DNA of 64,000 nt, taken from NCBI RefSeq assembly GCF_001570525.1, contig NZ_BBXC01000017.1, forward strand, positions 72,074 to 136,073, in the 5' to 3' direction. The notes under the pieces were generated by a model that was not told the origin of the DNA, searched no databases, and worked only from the letters and a program-made list of their open reading frames with translations. Below, one piece after another: positions 9,798-19,360 of this stretch (positions are counted from its first letter, which is position 1; each line of letters starts with the position of its first letter). The stretch is from Herbidospora sakaeratensis. GTDB taxonomy: Bacteria; Actinomycetota; Actinomycetes; Streptosporangiales; Streptosporangiaceae. A program made the position numbers and the translations under genes.

Positions 9798-11856
9798 AGA
9801 CCGCGGCCTCGCCGTCGGCTACGGCCTCGTCGGCGCGGCCGGCCTGCTCATCCCGCTCCTCGTCGGCCTGGCCACCGGGCGGCCCGCCATGGGCGGCGTG
9901 GTGGCGCTCGGCGCCTTCCTGGTGACCATCAGGGCCAATCCCGATCCGCCGGGTGTACGTCTGTCGTTCATGCTCGCCGGCGTGCTCGTGCTGGCCGCAG
10001 GGTCGGTCCTGGGCGTGTTACTCGTCGGGAACGACTGGCTGCTGATCCCCGTGGCGACACTGGCGGCGGCCCTGGCCATCCGCTTCCCGGTGGTGGGCTT
10101 CACCGCGCCGCTGGCGCTGCTGCTCACGGCGGCCAACCCGCTGCCGGTCGACCCGATCCCGCACCTGGTCCTCCAGGTGGTCGGGGGACTGCTGGCCGCC
10201 TTCCTGCTGACGCTGCCGTGGGCGTGGCGGCGGACCCGGCCGCTGGCCGCCACCCTGGCCGAGACCGCCGGCCTGCTGGCCGACCTGCTGGAGGCGACCT
10301 TCGACGGCGAGCGCCGGGAGGAGCTGCGCGACGAGGTCGCCAAGGCCCTCCACGACGCCCGCACCGCCTGCGCGCGGCACCGGTGGGAACGCCGCTCGCG
10401 CGACGCCGAGCGGGTCACCACGGCCCTGCGCAGGGTCTTCTACGAGGCCATCACGCTGCGCGAGCTCGCCGAGGCGACCGACCTGCGCGCCGAGATCGAG
10501 CCGCTGACGTCCGAGCTGGCCGCCCGCATCCGGGACCTGTTCCACGACGACGTCGAGATCGCCGAGGTCGACTTCGCCGCCCTGATCGACGAGATGCGGG
10601 GCGAGCGGCCCGACGACGAGCGCGAGCTGCTGCGGCTGGTGCTGCTGCGGCAGATCGACCACGCCGCGACGCGGATCAGGGCCACGCTCGGCCAGGCGAG
10701 GATGCCCGCGATGAAGCTGAAGTCGGTGCTGATCCCGATCCCCCGGCTGCCCGCGGAGAGTCCGGTCACCGACGCCATCATGGTGGTTCCGCGAAGCCCG
10801 ATCATGCGCATGACCAGAGACGACCCCGGCTTCCGCCATCTGCTGCGGGCCATGCTCGGCACCGCGATGGCGTGCGTGATCATCGCGATCTTCACGCCGG
10901 AGCACGCGCAGTGGCTGGCGCTGGGCGTGCTGCTGACCATCCAGCCCACCTACGGCGAGACCCTCGACAAGGCCGGCGCCCGCGTCGGCGGCAGCATCGC
11001 CGGGGCGCTGGTCGCCGCCGTGGTGCTGCTGATCGCTCCCGGGTACGGCTGGCTCGCCGCCCTGATCGTCATCAGCGCCGGCCTGGGCTTCGGCCTGTAC
11101 GCCGTCCACTACGCCTACTGGGCCACGTTCATGACCATGTGCGTGCTGCTGCTGATCGACATCCAGGCGATCCAGACGTGGGAGATCGCCGGGTTCCGGA
11201 TCGGGCTGAACGTGCTCGGCGGGGCCATCGCGCTGGCCTGCGTGCGGTTGCTCTGGCCGCGCGGCGAGGCGGTGCGGCTCCGGCGGCGGATGGCCGACCT
11301 GCTCCGGGCGCACGCCCTGGCGGCCCGCACGCTGGCCGAGGCGACCCGGGGCAGACGGCCCGAGGGGGCGGCCGAGCTGGCCATCCGGCGGGCCGCCGAC
11401 ATGGCCGAGGCGGTCGGGCAGGGCATCGCGGCGATGGCGCACGAACCCGGCGCGGGCGAGACGGGCCACGTCGCCGAGCTGCTCGACGAGGTGACCAGGG
11501 TCCGCGACGGGCTCATCACGCTGACCTCGGTGTTGCGGGAGGACCCGGGCAACGACGTCGGCCCGGCTCCGGCCGTGCTGCAGGCGGTGGCCGACCGGCT
11601 GGAGGGCGGGGCGGCGGCCGTACAGGAAGGAGAGCCCTATCAGCCGCAGGGTGACGTCGACCAGACGCTCTCCGAACTGCGGACCTGGCTGGGCAAGCTG
11701 GCGGTCACCCGGCTCGGCGAGCTCGACGCCGACCCGGCCGACTCCCGCACCGAGGTCAGGAGGGCCCTGCTGCACGCGGCCGCGGCCGACCACGCGCTCA
11801 AGGCCCTCGCCGACGACTCGGCGCGGGTGGTGAGCCTGGCTACCGGGGACCGGTGA
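9781..11856 (+). CDS. FUSC/YccS-family membrane transporter
   Basis: 691-residue protein with the split architecture of aromatic-acid-exporter/YccS-like FUSC proteins. An N-terminal block of membrane helices (about residues 12-150) is followed by a charged cytoplasmic region (about 160-330), a second helical block (about 355-490, including QWLALGVLLTIQPTYG) and a C-terminal soluble helical domain. Family members are proposed efflux pumps for aromatic acids or lipids. The start ATG lies within the previous gene. Leu codon 80 (10018-10020) is TTA. The 3' end overlaps serB, which is convergent, by 17 bases. Confidence 0.85.
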   Translation: MATSLRDRGLAVGYGLVGAAGLLIPLLVGLATGRPAMGGVVALGAFLVTIRANPDPPGVRLSFMLAGVLVLAAGSVLGVLLVGNDWLLIPVATLAAALAIRFPVVGFTAPLALLLTAANPLPVDPIPHLVLQVVGGLLAAFLLTLPWAWRRTRPLAATLAETAGLLADLLEATFDGERREELRDEVAKALHDARTACARHRWERRSRDAERVTTALRRVFYEAITLRELAEATDLRAEIEPLTSELAARIRDLFHDDVEIAEVDFAALIDEMRGERPDDERELLRLVLLRQIDHAATRIRATLGQARMPAMKLKSVLIPIPRLPAESPVTDAIMVVPRSPIMRMTRDDPGFRHLLRAMLGTAMACVIIAIFTPEHAQWLALGVLLTIQPTYGETLDKAGARVGGSIAGALVAAVVLLIAPGYGWLAALIVISAGLGFGLYAVHYAYWATFMTMCVLLLIDIQAIQTWEIAGFRIGLNVLGGAIALACVRLLWPRGEAVRLRRRMADLLRAHALAARTLAEATRGRRPEGAAELAIRRAADMAEAVGQGIAAMAHEPGAGETGHVAELLDEVTRVRDGLITLTSVLREDPGNDVGPAPAVLQAVADRLEGGAAAVQEGEPYQPQGDVDQTLSELRTWLGKLAVTRLGELDADPADSRTEVRRALLHAAAADHALKALADDSARVVSLATGDR

Positions 11857-13060
11857 GGCCGTCTTCGGCGTCGGCCGCCTCCACCTCTTCGCGGGAGATC
11901 CCGAGCAGGTAGAGGATCGAGTCGAGGTAGGGCACGTTCAGGGCGGTGTCGGCCTTGGCCCGGACCACCGGCTTGGCGTTGAAGGCGATGCCGAGCCCGG
12001 CGACCTCCAGCATGTCGAGGTCGTTGGCGCCGTCGCCGACCGCGACCGTCTGGGTGACCGCGATCCCGGCCTGGGCGGCGAAGCGTTCCAGGGCGCGGGC
12101 CTTGCCGGGCCGGTCGACGATCTCGCCGACGACCTTCCCGGTCAGCCGGCCGTCGACCACTTCGAGGGTGTTGGCGGCCGAGTAGTCGATGCCCAGGTCG
12201 GCCACCAGCGTGTCGGTGATCTGGGTGAACCCGCCGCTGACGATCGCGAACTTGTAGTCGAGCCGCTTCAGCGTGCGGACCAGGGTGCGGGCGCCCGGAG
12301 TGAGCACGACCTCCTTGGCGACCTTCTCGAAGACCTCCTCGGGCAGCCCTTCGAGCAGCGCGACCCGGCGGATCAGCGACTCGGCGAAGTCGAGCTCGCC
12401 GCGCATCGCCGCCTCGGTCACCCGGGCCACCTCGTCGAGGTTGCCCGCGTGGCGGGCCAGCAGTTCGATGACCTCGCCCTGGATGAGGGTCGAGTCGACG
12501 TCCATGACCACCAGGCGCTTGGCCCGGCGGAGGATGCCGGTGCGCTGCACCGCCACGTCGACCTGCTGGTGGCTGGCCTCGATGGCCAGCTCGGACCGCA
12601 GCGTCTTCGGGTCGGCGCCGGAGACGGCCATCTCGATGCAGGTCACGGGGTAGGACGACAGGCGTTCGATGCGGTCGATGTTGGCGCCGCTGGCCGCGAT
12701 GCGGCCGGTGATGCCGGCCATCGCGGCCGGGGTGAGCGGGTTGCCGAGGACCGAGATGTGCAGGCGCCCTCGCCTGCGGGCCTCCTTGGAGGCCGTCCCG
12801 GTGGTCAGTTCGAGGTCCATGTCCAGGTCGGCCGCGACCTGCTCGATTGCGGTCCACAGGCCGCCGATGGTCTCACCGGTGCCCTTCGGTTTGCCTCCCG
12901 CGTAGGCCACCAGGACGCCGAGCGTCAGGCGGCCGCGGATGACCACCTGTTCGACGTCGGCGACGGTCACGGGAAAACCGGAGAGTACGGAGAAAAGTCG
13001 GGAGGTGACCCCAGGGCGGTCAGGACCGGTGAGCGTGATCAGAAGAGTGCGCTGTTTCAT
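11840..13060 (-). CDS. serB: Phosphoserine phosphatase SerB with N-terminal ACT domains
   Basis: 406-residue enzyme for the last step of serine synthesis, O-phosphoserine to serine. The N-terminal half contains ACT-like regulatory domains (LLITLTGPDRPGVTSRLF and LHISVLGNPLTPAAMAGI). The C-terminal HAD domain has motif I DVDSTLIQGEVIE, motif II IVSGGFT and motif III/IV GDGANDLDML. Length and layout match mycobacterial SerB2. Start is ATG 13060; the frame continues to 13141 without a better signal. It is divergent from the acyltransferase at 13206 and convergent with the FUSC gene. Confidence 0.94.
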   Translation of the reverse strand: MKQRTLLITLTGPDRPGVTSRLFSVLSGFPVTVADVEQVVIRGRLTLGVLVAYAGGKPKGTGETIGGLWTAIEQVAADLDMDLELTTGTASKEARRRGRLHISVLGNPLTPAAMAGITGRIAASGANIDRIERLSSYPVTCIEMAVSGADPKTLRSELAIEASHQQVDVAVQRTGILRRAKRLVVMDVDSTLIQGEVIELLARHAGNLDEVARVTEAAMRGELDFAESLIRRVALLEGLPEEVFEKVAKEVVLTPGARTLVRTLKRLDYKFAIVSGGFTQITDTLVADLGIDYSAANTLEVVDGRLTGKVVGEIVDRPGKARALERFAAQAGIAVTQTVAVGDGANDLDMLEVAGLGIAFNAKPVVRAKADTALNVPYLDSILYLLGISREEVEAADAEDGLTGPR

Positions 13061-13205
13061 CCCGGATCTCTGGGCGTAGGACGGTTCCGTCGTCTCAACG
13101 CTACTGGGCCTGATCCCGGGGCCGTACACCAGGTTCACCATGCGGACGCCGACACGCCCGAAAAGTGAGAGATCTTCGTCACTTCCTCATGTCGTCATTT
13201 CAGTC

Positions 13206-13934
13206 ATGAAGACTGAAAGGGAACTCCACCTCACGGACGCCCGCGGACGGTACTCCGTCAGCCTCGCCACCAGCGCGGCGGACGTCCAGGCGGCCCAGCG
13301 GCTGCGCTACGAGGTGTTCGCCGGGGAGATGGGCGCGCGGCTCGACTCCCCGGTGTCCGGGCTCGACGCCGACCGGTTCGACGCCTACTGCGACCACCTC
13401 ATCGTGCGCGCGGGCACCGAGGTCGTCGGCACCTACCGGATGTTGCCCCCCGGGCGGACCGACCGGATGTACTCCGACGGCTACTTCGACACCGCGCGGC
13501 TGGCGGGCGTCCGGGACGGCCTCGTGGAGGTGGGCCGCACCTGCGTGCGCGCCGACCACCGGGGCGGCGCGGTGATGGGCCTGATGTGGGCCGGCATCGC
13601 CCACTACATGGTCGGCGGCGGCCACTCCTGGCTCGCCGGCTGCTGCTCGGTTCCCCTCGACGACAACGGCGCGGCCGCCGCGGGCGTGGTCGCCAACATC
13701 GACCTCGGGCCCGAGGAGTACCGGGTCACCCCGCGCAAGCCGTGGACGGGCGGCACCCCGCCGGAGCGGTTCGTGATCCCGCCGCTGCTGCGCGGCTACC
13801 TGCGGCTCGGCTCCTGGATCTGCGGCGCGCCCGCCCACGACGCCGACTTCGGCACGGCCGACTTCTTCGTGCTGCTCTCGCTGGCCAACGTCGACGCCCG
13901 CTACCTGCGGCACTTCCTGGGAGAGGCGGCATGA
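13206..13934 (+). CDS. GNAT-fold N-acyltransferase, OlsB/hemolysin-like
   Basis: 242-residue member of the Acetyltransf_5 family that includes ornithine-acyl-ACP N-acyltransferase (OlsB). Recognisable features are AAQRLRYEVFAGEMGA, the LDADRFDAYCDHLIV block, GTYRMLPP and VEVGRTCVRADHRGG. Paired with the following PlsC-like gene through an ATGA overlap, it resembles the two-gene route to ornithine lipids: OlsB makes lyso-ornithine lipid and OlsA adds the second acyl chain. ATG 13206 is chosen because homology begins just after it; the frame opens at 13140. The amino-acid substrate is inferred. Confidence 0.8.
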   Translation: MKTERELHLTDARGRYSVSLATSAADVQAAQRLRYEVFAGEMGARLDSPVSGLDADRFDAYCDHLIVRAGTEVVGTYRMLPPGRTDRMYSDGYFDTARLAGVRDGLVEVGRTCVRADHRGGAVMGLMWAGIAHYMVGGGHSWLAGCCSVPLDDNGAAAAGVVANIDLGPEEYRVTPRKPWTGGTPPERFVIPPLLRGYLRLGSWICGAPAHDADFGTADFFVLLSLANVDARYLRHFLGEAA

Positions 13935-14812
13935 CCATCACGGCGCCGGTCCGGGCGCTCACGCCCTGGTTGCCGCTGGCGCCCTGCGAGCCGGACACCT
14001 GCGTGGCGCCCGCGCGCCGACCGGCCGGGCTGGTCCGGCAGGCGGCGCGGCTGACCGGCGCCGTCGTCGTGCTCACGGCCGGGCTGGTCTTCGCGGTGTT
14101 CGCCCGGCGGTTGTCGGCCGAGACCCTGGCGCGGGTGACCATGGCCTGGTCGCGGCTGCTGCTGCGGGCCCTCGGCATCAGGGTGACCGTGGCCCAGGGG
14201 TTCGCGTTCGTCGGCGGCGCGGCCATGGCCGTCAAGGCCGTCTCGGACGAGGCCGGCGCGCTCATGGTGGCCAACCACATCTCCTGGCTCGACCCGCTCG
14301 TGATGGCGGCCGTCATGCCCTCGCGGCTGCTGGCCAAGAGCGAGATCGCCCACTGGCCGCTCATCAACACGCTCGTCGCCGGCTCCGGCGCGATCTTCAT
14401 CGACCGTGAACGGCTCAGCCTGCTGCCCCGTACGGTCGGCGAGGTCACGGGCGCCCTGCGCGCCGGCGACACCGTCGTCGCCTTCCCCGAGGGCACCACC
14501 TGGTGCGGCCAGAGCATGGGCGGCTTCCGCCCGGCCCTGTTCCAGGCCGCCATCGACGCGGGCGCGTCCGTCCGCCCCGCGACGATCCGCTACCTGGAGG
14601 ACGACGCCACCTCCGCCAGGCCCTGTTACGTCGGCGGCGACTCCCTGGTCGGCTCGATCGCCCGGGTGGCCTCGACCAAGCACATGACCGTCGAGGTGAC
14701 CATGTTCCCGCCGGTCGCCGGGACCGGCCAGACGCGGCGGTCGCTGGCCGGAGTGGCCGAGGCGCAGGTCAGGACCGCTCTCGGCACGCCGTTCACCGGC
14801 CTGCACTCGTAA
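13931..14812 (+). CDS. 1-acyl-glycerol-3-phosphate acyltransferase-like protein, OlsA candidate
   Basis: 293-residue PlsC-family acyltransferase. One hydrophobic segment (about residues 43-58) anchors it to the membrane. The catalytic HX4D motif is NHISWLD, followed by FIDRER and FPEGTT. The ATG overlaps the stop of the GNAT gene by four bases. In the OlsB/OlsA pathway this enzyme would O-acylate lyso-ornithine lipid; an ordinary lysophospholipid acyltransferase role is the alternative. A second, unrelated PlsC-like gene lies at 59819. Terminated by the hairpin at 14822. Confidence 0.82.
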   Translation: MTITAPVRALTPWLPLAPCEPDTCVAPARRPAGLVRQAARLTGAVVVLTAGLVFAVFARRLSAETLARVTMAWSRLLLRALGIRVTVAQGFAFVGGAAMAVKAVSDEAGALMVANHISWLDPLVMAAVMPSRLLAKSEIAHWPLINTLVAGSGAIFIDRERLSLLPRTVGEVTGALRAGDTVVAFPEGTTWCGQSMGGFRPALFQAAIDAGASVRPATIRYLEDDATSARPCYVGGDSLVGSIARVASTKHMTVEVTMFPPVAGTGQTRRSLAGVAEAQVRTALGTPFTGLHS

Positions 14813-14821
14813 CAAGAACAA

Positions 14822-14847
14822 GCGACCAGGCCATGGGGCCTGATCGC
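14822..14847. terminator. Bidirectional hairpin between convergent genes
   Basis: Stem GCGACCAGGCC (14822-14832) and GGCCTGATCGC (14837-14847), one mismatch, loop ATGG. It serves the acyltransferase on the plus strand and the collagen-like gene on the minus strand. Confidence 0.75.
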
Positions 14848-14866
14848 CTGTCCTCCTACTTCACAA

Positions 14867-15523
14867 TCAGCCGTTCGGCGGCGTGTGGTTCGCCGGCGGG
14901 ACCGTGCAGTTGTTCGGCCACGCCGGGTTGTTGCCGGTACCCGGGGTCGGCTGGAGCCTGCAGGCCGTCTGCCGGATCTGGCCCATGGAGTCGACGACGG
15001 TGACATGCAGGTCGGGACCCTGCACGGCCACGGACACGCCGACCACGTTCCCTCCGATCCTGCTGCTGATGTCGTGCCAGGTCGGCACGGTCCGCGGGTC
15101 GCGGATCAGCGTGGACCCGTTGCCGGGGGCGTAGCCGATGTACTTTCTGTTGTCATGGAAGGCGGTGTCGATCGAGCTGCCCGAGCGTCCAGGCAGTCCG
15201 GCCGGGCCCTGCATTCCAGGCGGGCCCTGCATTCCGGGAGGGCCCTGCATTCCGGGAGGGCCGGGAGGGCCGGGACGGCCCTTGCAGATCACGCACGGCG
15301 GCTTGGGCTTGTGGTGGTGGTGGCGGTCGCAGCTCCAGTGGTTGCAGCTGGACGTCTGGGCCTCGGCCACGTACTGCGTCGTGACCGGCTGGACCTCGCT
15401 CGCCTGCGCCGGCGTCGCCATCGAGAGGAGGCCGCCGGTCATCAGCGCCGCCGTCGCCGCGGCGGCCGCGAGGGACCCCTTGGCCGGCGGGCACGAAGAC
15501 CCGATCTTGAGTCGGTGAATCAC
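14867..15523 (-). CDS. Secreted collagen-like triple-repeat protein
   Basis: 218-residue predicted secreted protein. A Sec signal peptide with [13 protein letters not shown] and a site after TPAQA precedes a Cys/His-rich segment ([17 protein letters not shown]), then about eleven Gly-X-Y triplets of the form GPPGMQ, and a C-terminal globular domain with a late Cys pair. Bacterial collagen-like proteins form triple helices at the cell surface; the His/Cys cluster could bind metal or crosslink chains. GTG 15523 is used because AAAGG lies six bases upstream. The GPPGMQ repeats are mirrored by near-identical 18-base DNA repeats. Function unknown. Confidence 0.82.
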   Translation of the reverse strand: MIHRLKIGSSCPPAKGSLAAAAATAALMTGGLLSMATPAQASEVQPVTTQYVAEAQTSSCNHWSCDRHHHHKPKPPCVICKGRPGPPGPPGMQGPPGMQGPPGMQGPAGLPGRSGSSIDTAFHDNRKYIGYAPGNGSTLIRDPRTVPTWHDISSRIGGNVVGVSVAVQGPDLHVTVVDSMGQIRQTACRLQPTPGTGNNPAWPNNCTVPPANHTPPNG

Positions 15524-15551
15524 TGTTTTTCCTTTGGGTTGTCTGAGAGAT

Positions 15552-15582
15552 GCGCCCCGCACGTTCGGCCCCGCCGGGGCGC
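15552..15582 (-). promoter_or_regulatory. Hairpin in the leader of the collagen-like gene
   Basis: Perfect eight-base inverted repeat GCGCCCCG (15552-15559) and CGGGGCGC (15575-15582), 29 bases upstream of GTG 15523. It would fold in the 5' leader if transcription starts upstream, and could be a protein-binding palindrome otherwise. Confidence 0.5.
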
Positions 15583-15716
15583 AAGATCAGAAATACCCGT
15601 CAACGCATGTGAATTCTGTGACTGCGGTTACTGAAAGTGCAAAATCAGTACGTCAGGGCAACAGGGGGCTTTTGGGGCAGCAGCGGGCGAATCGCCCGCC
15701 GACCTTCATACGTGGG

Positions 15717-15722
15717 TAGTCT
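15717..15722 (+). promoter_or_regulatory. -10 element for leaderless ABC ATPase mRNA
   Basis: TAGTCT matches TANNNT and is seven bases from ATG 15730; no Shine-Dalgarno precedes that ATG. Confidence 0.5.
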
Positions 15723-15729
15723 TCGCCCC

Positions 15730-16631
<902 letters not shown>

Positions 16632-16635
<4 letters not shown>

Positions 16636-17678
16636 CCGCCTTCACCTCCCTGTCGCGGGCGATGTTGCTCGGCTGGTTCCGCGACAAGTCGGCGCTGTTC
16701 TTCTCGATCCTGTTCCCGCTGATGTTCCTGGTCCTGTTCGGCGGCATCTTCAGCGACATGGGCACCTCCAAGATGGCGGTGGTCCAGGTCGGCAAGGTGC
16801 CCCTGCTGGAGCAGGCCGCGGCCGGGCTGGGCGACGTCCTGGAGATCCAGAAGAGCGACGACCCGGCCGCCGCGCGGGAGAAGGTCAAGGAGGGCGACGT
16901 CGTCGCCGCGATCAGCCAGCAGGGCGACACGCTCCACGTCTCCTACTCGGCCGCCGACCAGGTGCGGTCGGGCACCGTCCAGGGCGTGTTGCGGCAGGTC
17001 GTCAGCCAGGCCAACGCCGTGGGGGTGCCGCAGCGCTTCACCATGACCGCCCAGCAGGTCGAGGACGACTCGCTCAAGGCCATCCAGTACGTCACCCCCG
17101 GCCTGCTCAGCTGGGCGGTCGCCATGGGCGCGGCGTTCGGCGCGGCGGCGACGCTGGTCACGTGGCGGGAGAAGCGCATCCTGCGGCGGTTGCGGCTGGC
17201 GCCCGTCTCGCTCGGCTCGGTCGTGGGGGCTCGCGTCGGCGTCAGCGTCGCCATCGCCCTCATCCAGACCGCGATCTTCCTGGGCGTCGCGTCGTTGCCC
17301 TACTTCGGGCTGCGGTTGTCGGCCTACTGGTGGATGTCCATTCCGCTGATCATCGCGGGCACCCTGACGTTCATGGCGATCGGGCTGGTCGCGGGCGGGC
17401 TGGCCAAGTCGGCGGAGGCCGCGTCGGGCATCGCCAACCTGATCGTGTTGCCGATGGCGTTCCTGTCGGGCTCGTTCATCCCGCTGGACGCCTCGCCCGG
17501 CTGGCTCCAGACGTTGTCGAACGTCTTCCCGCTCAAGCACCTCAACCAGGCCCTGCTCGACGTGATGGTGCGCGGCCAGGGGCCGTTGTCGGTGCTGCCC
17601 GAACTGGGCATCGTGCTGGCGTTCGGGCTGGTCATCAGCCTGATCGCGATGAAGGTGTTCCGCTGGGACAGCGTCTAG
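16632..17678 (+). CDS. ABC-2 exporter, permease subunit
   Basis: 348-residue ABC-2 membrane protein with an N-terminal helix (about residues 20-42), a roughly 130-residue external domain and five C-terminal helices, containing TWREKRILRRLRLAPV, the usual ABC-2 signature region, and FLSGSFIPLD. It pairs with the upstream ATPase through a GTGA overlap. Size and topology fit drug- or lipid-exporter permeases with a large extracytoplasmic loop. Terminated by a symmetrical hairpin shared with the convergent gene. Confidence 0.9.
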
Positions 17679-17686
17679 GAAGCGGA

Positions 17687-17716
17687 AACCCGCCGTCGCG
17701 GCCACGACGGCGGGTT
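17687..17716. terminator. Bidirectional terminator, 12-base perfect stem
   Basis: AACCCGCCGTCG (17687-17698) pairs with CGACGGCGGGTT (17705-17716) across a six-base loop, between the convergent ABC permease and the secreted-protein gene. Confidence 0.88.
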
Positions 17717-17738
17717 GTGGGGGTGCCTTGGGGTGCCG

Positions 17739-18284
17739 CTACTTCTTCTTGGGCTTGACGACCGCCGTCTTGACGGTGCGCATCATCTCCCAGCCCTTGA
17801 GGTTCTGCTCGCGCAGGCGGGCCCGGTCGAGGTTCTCCGCGCCGGCGGGGATGTCGTACACAAAGGCGCCGACCTTGCCGGTCTGGGTGCTCTTGGCGGT
17901 CTTCTTGAGCTGGAACCGGATGCTCACCCAGGTGGAGTCGCCCACGTCGAGGATGAAGTCGTTGGGGCACAGGAAGTGGCGTCCGTCGAGGAAGCACTTC
18001 AGGTCGTCGCCGGCGCCGTAGACGATCTTCTTCTTGAGGTCGACGTCCTTCGGCAGCAGGCCGCCGACGTCGAAGTAGTCGGCCGCGTGCGGGCCGGTGT
18101 TGGTCACGTGGAAGGTGTAGGTGACGTAGCCACCCGGCTTGGCCTTCTTCGTGTACGACAACTTCGTGACCTTGAACAGCGACCACGGGTCGTCGGCGGT
18201 GGTGGCCGAGGCGGCGGCCGGGGCGACTAAGGCCGCCGCGGCCAGCAGGGCGACCCCTGCGATCGCGCGCGTGACAGTGCGCAT
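17739..18284 (-). CDS. Secreted DUF11-like beta-domain protein, paralogue A
   Basis: 181-residue predicted secreted protein. The signal peptide contains AGVALLAAAALVAP and a site near ASA. The mature part has an Ig-like DUF11-type pattern (YTFHVTNTGPHAADYFDVGG), a C-x8-C pair (KCFLDGRHFLC) and a basic tail KPKKK. It is a clear paralogue of the product at 21819-22499: both share TN-GPH-ADY, GG-LPK, the C-x8-C spacing and a LDxxRLRExxxKGW segment. ATG 18284 is preceded by GGGAGA. Codon 19 is TTA (18228-18230). Function unknown; surface adhesion or signalling is speculative. Confidence 0.78.
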   Translation of the reverse strand: MRTVTRAIAGVALLAAAALVAPAAASATTADDPWSLFKVTKLSYTKKAKPGGYVTYTFHVTNTGPHAADYFDVGGLLPKDVDLKKKIVYGAGDDLKCFLDGRHFLCPNDFILDVGDSTWVSIRFQLKKTAKSTQTGKVGAFVYDIPAGAENLDRARLREQNLKGWEMMRTVKTAVVKPKKK

Positions 18285-18382
18285 GTGTTTGTCTCCCAAG
18301 GAACAGACGGGGAGAGAGAAGGAACCCCCGTGATACTCGAAGGGATTTCTTACCATTTCCCGGCTGAACCGCGAAAGATCTT

Positions 18383-19360
18383 TTATATGTCGATTCGGCG
18401 CGTTCCAAGGATGAGGTGGACATCGCCGAACTCGTGCCACAGATAGCCGTGGTCGAGCGCGGCCTCGTAGGACTTCATGACGAGATCGGCGCCCCCGATG
18501 GCCGACAACATCATGAGGTGCGTCGACCTGGGCTCGTGCAGCCCGGTCAGCAGCCCGTCGACCACCTCGGGCGGGTGGTCCGGCGAGACGATCCGCGACG
18601 TCCACCCCTCGTCGTGGGCGGTCTCCAGCGCCCGCACCACCGTCGTGCCGACCGCGACGACCCGGCCCCCGTTCTCCCTGGTCATCGCGACGAGCCGCCG
18701 CGTCGCGGCCGGCACGTCGAAGCGTTCGGCGTAGGGCGGCTCGTCCTTCTCAGGTGAGGCCACCCCCGTGTGCAGGGTGATCGGCGCGATCGTGACGCCC
18801 CGGGCGACCAGGTCGGTGACCAGGCGGGTGGTGAACGGCCGCCCGGCGCTCGGCATCTCGGCGCTGCCCGGGATCCGGCCGAACACGGTCTGGTAGTCGT
18901 CGATGGGCCAGTCGCGGTCGACGTAGGAGTAGCGGATCGGCGTGCCGTGCCGTTGCAGGTAGCCGATGACGTCGGTGTCGAGCCGGGCCTTCCACAACCG
19001 GGGGGTGAAGCGCTCGACCAGCCGCAACGTGGCCCCGCCCGGCAACGGCAACCACTCGCCCGGCGCGCCGCCCCTGTACGTCGTGCCTCCCGGGCACCGC
19101 AGCTCGACCAGCCACTCTCCCCAGGGCAACTCGGTCGAGAAGTGCACCCACAACCGGTCGAGCTTCACGGCGGCCGGCAGGGTGCGCGAGTTGTTGACCA
19201 CCACCAGATCGCCGGGATCGAGCAGTTCGGGCAGGTCGGTGAAGGCGTGGTGGGTGATCGCGCCGGTCAGCCGGTCGGAGACCATCAGCTTGACCGAGTC
19301 GCGGGCCTCGGGCGGGCGGTGGGCCTCGTTGACCGAGGGCAGCGCGAAGTCGATGCTCAT
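18383..19360 (-). CDS. QueA-like S-adenosylmethionine:tRNA ribosyltransferase-isomerase family protein
   Basis: 325-residue member of the QueA fold. Family landmarks include LLDPGDLVVVNNSRTLPA, DYQTVFGRIPGSAEMPSAG, GGRVVAVGTTVVRALE and VDGLLTGLHEPRSTHLMML. True QueA makes epoxyqueuosine in tRNA. This protein diverges at normally conserved places: the usual LHVGLGTF is LHTGVASP, and FTNFH is LTGLHEP. No other queuosine gene is in view, so the reaction is uncertain. It is coupled to the SDR gene by a four-base overlap. The longer frame to 19945 is spurious because it runs through the SDR gene. Confidence 0.75.
   Translation of the reverse strand: MSIDFALPSVNEAHRPPEARDSVKLMVSDRLTGAITHHAFTDLPELLDPGDLVVVNNSRTLPAAVKLDRLWVHFSTELPWGEWLVELRCPGGTTYRGGAPGEWLPLPGGATLRLVERFTPRLWKARLDTDVIGYLQRHGTPIRYSYVDRDWPIDDYQTVFGRIPGSAEMPSAGRPFTTRLVTDLVARGVTIAPITLHTGVASPEKDEPPYAERFDVPAATRRLVAMTRENGGRVVAVGTTVVRALETAHDEGWTSRIVSPDHPPEVVDGLLTGLHEPRSTHLMMLSAIGGADLVMKSYEAALDHGYLWHEFGDVHLILGTRRIDI

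Noticed and set aside
15184-15275. CRISPR-like array in the collagen gene
   Set aside because: The near-identical 18-base repeats encode Gly-X-Y triplets and have no unique spacers.
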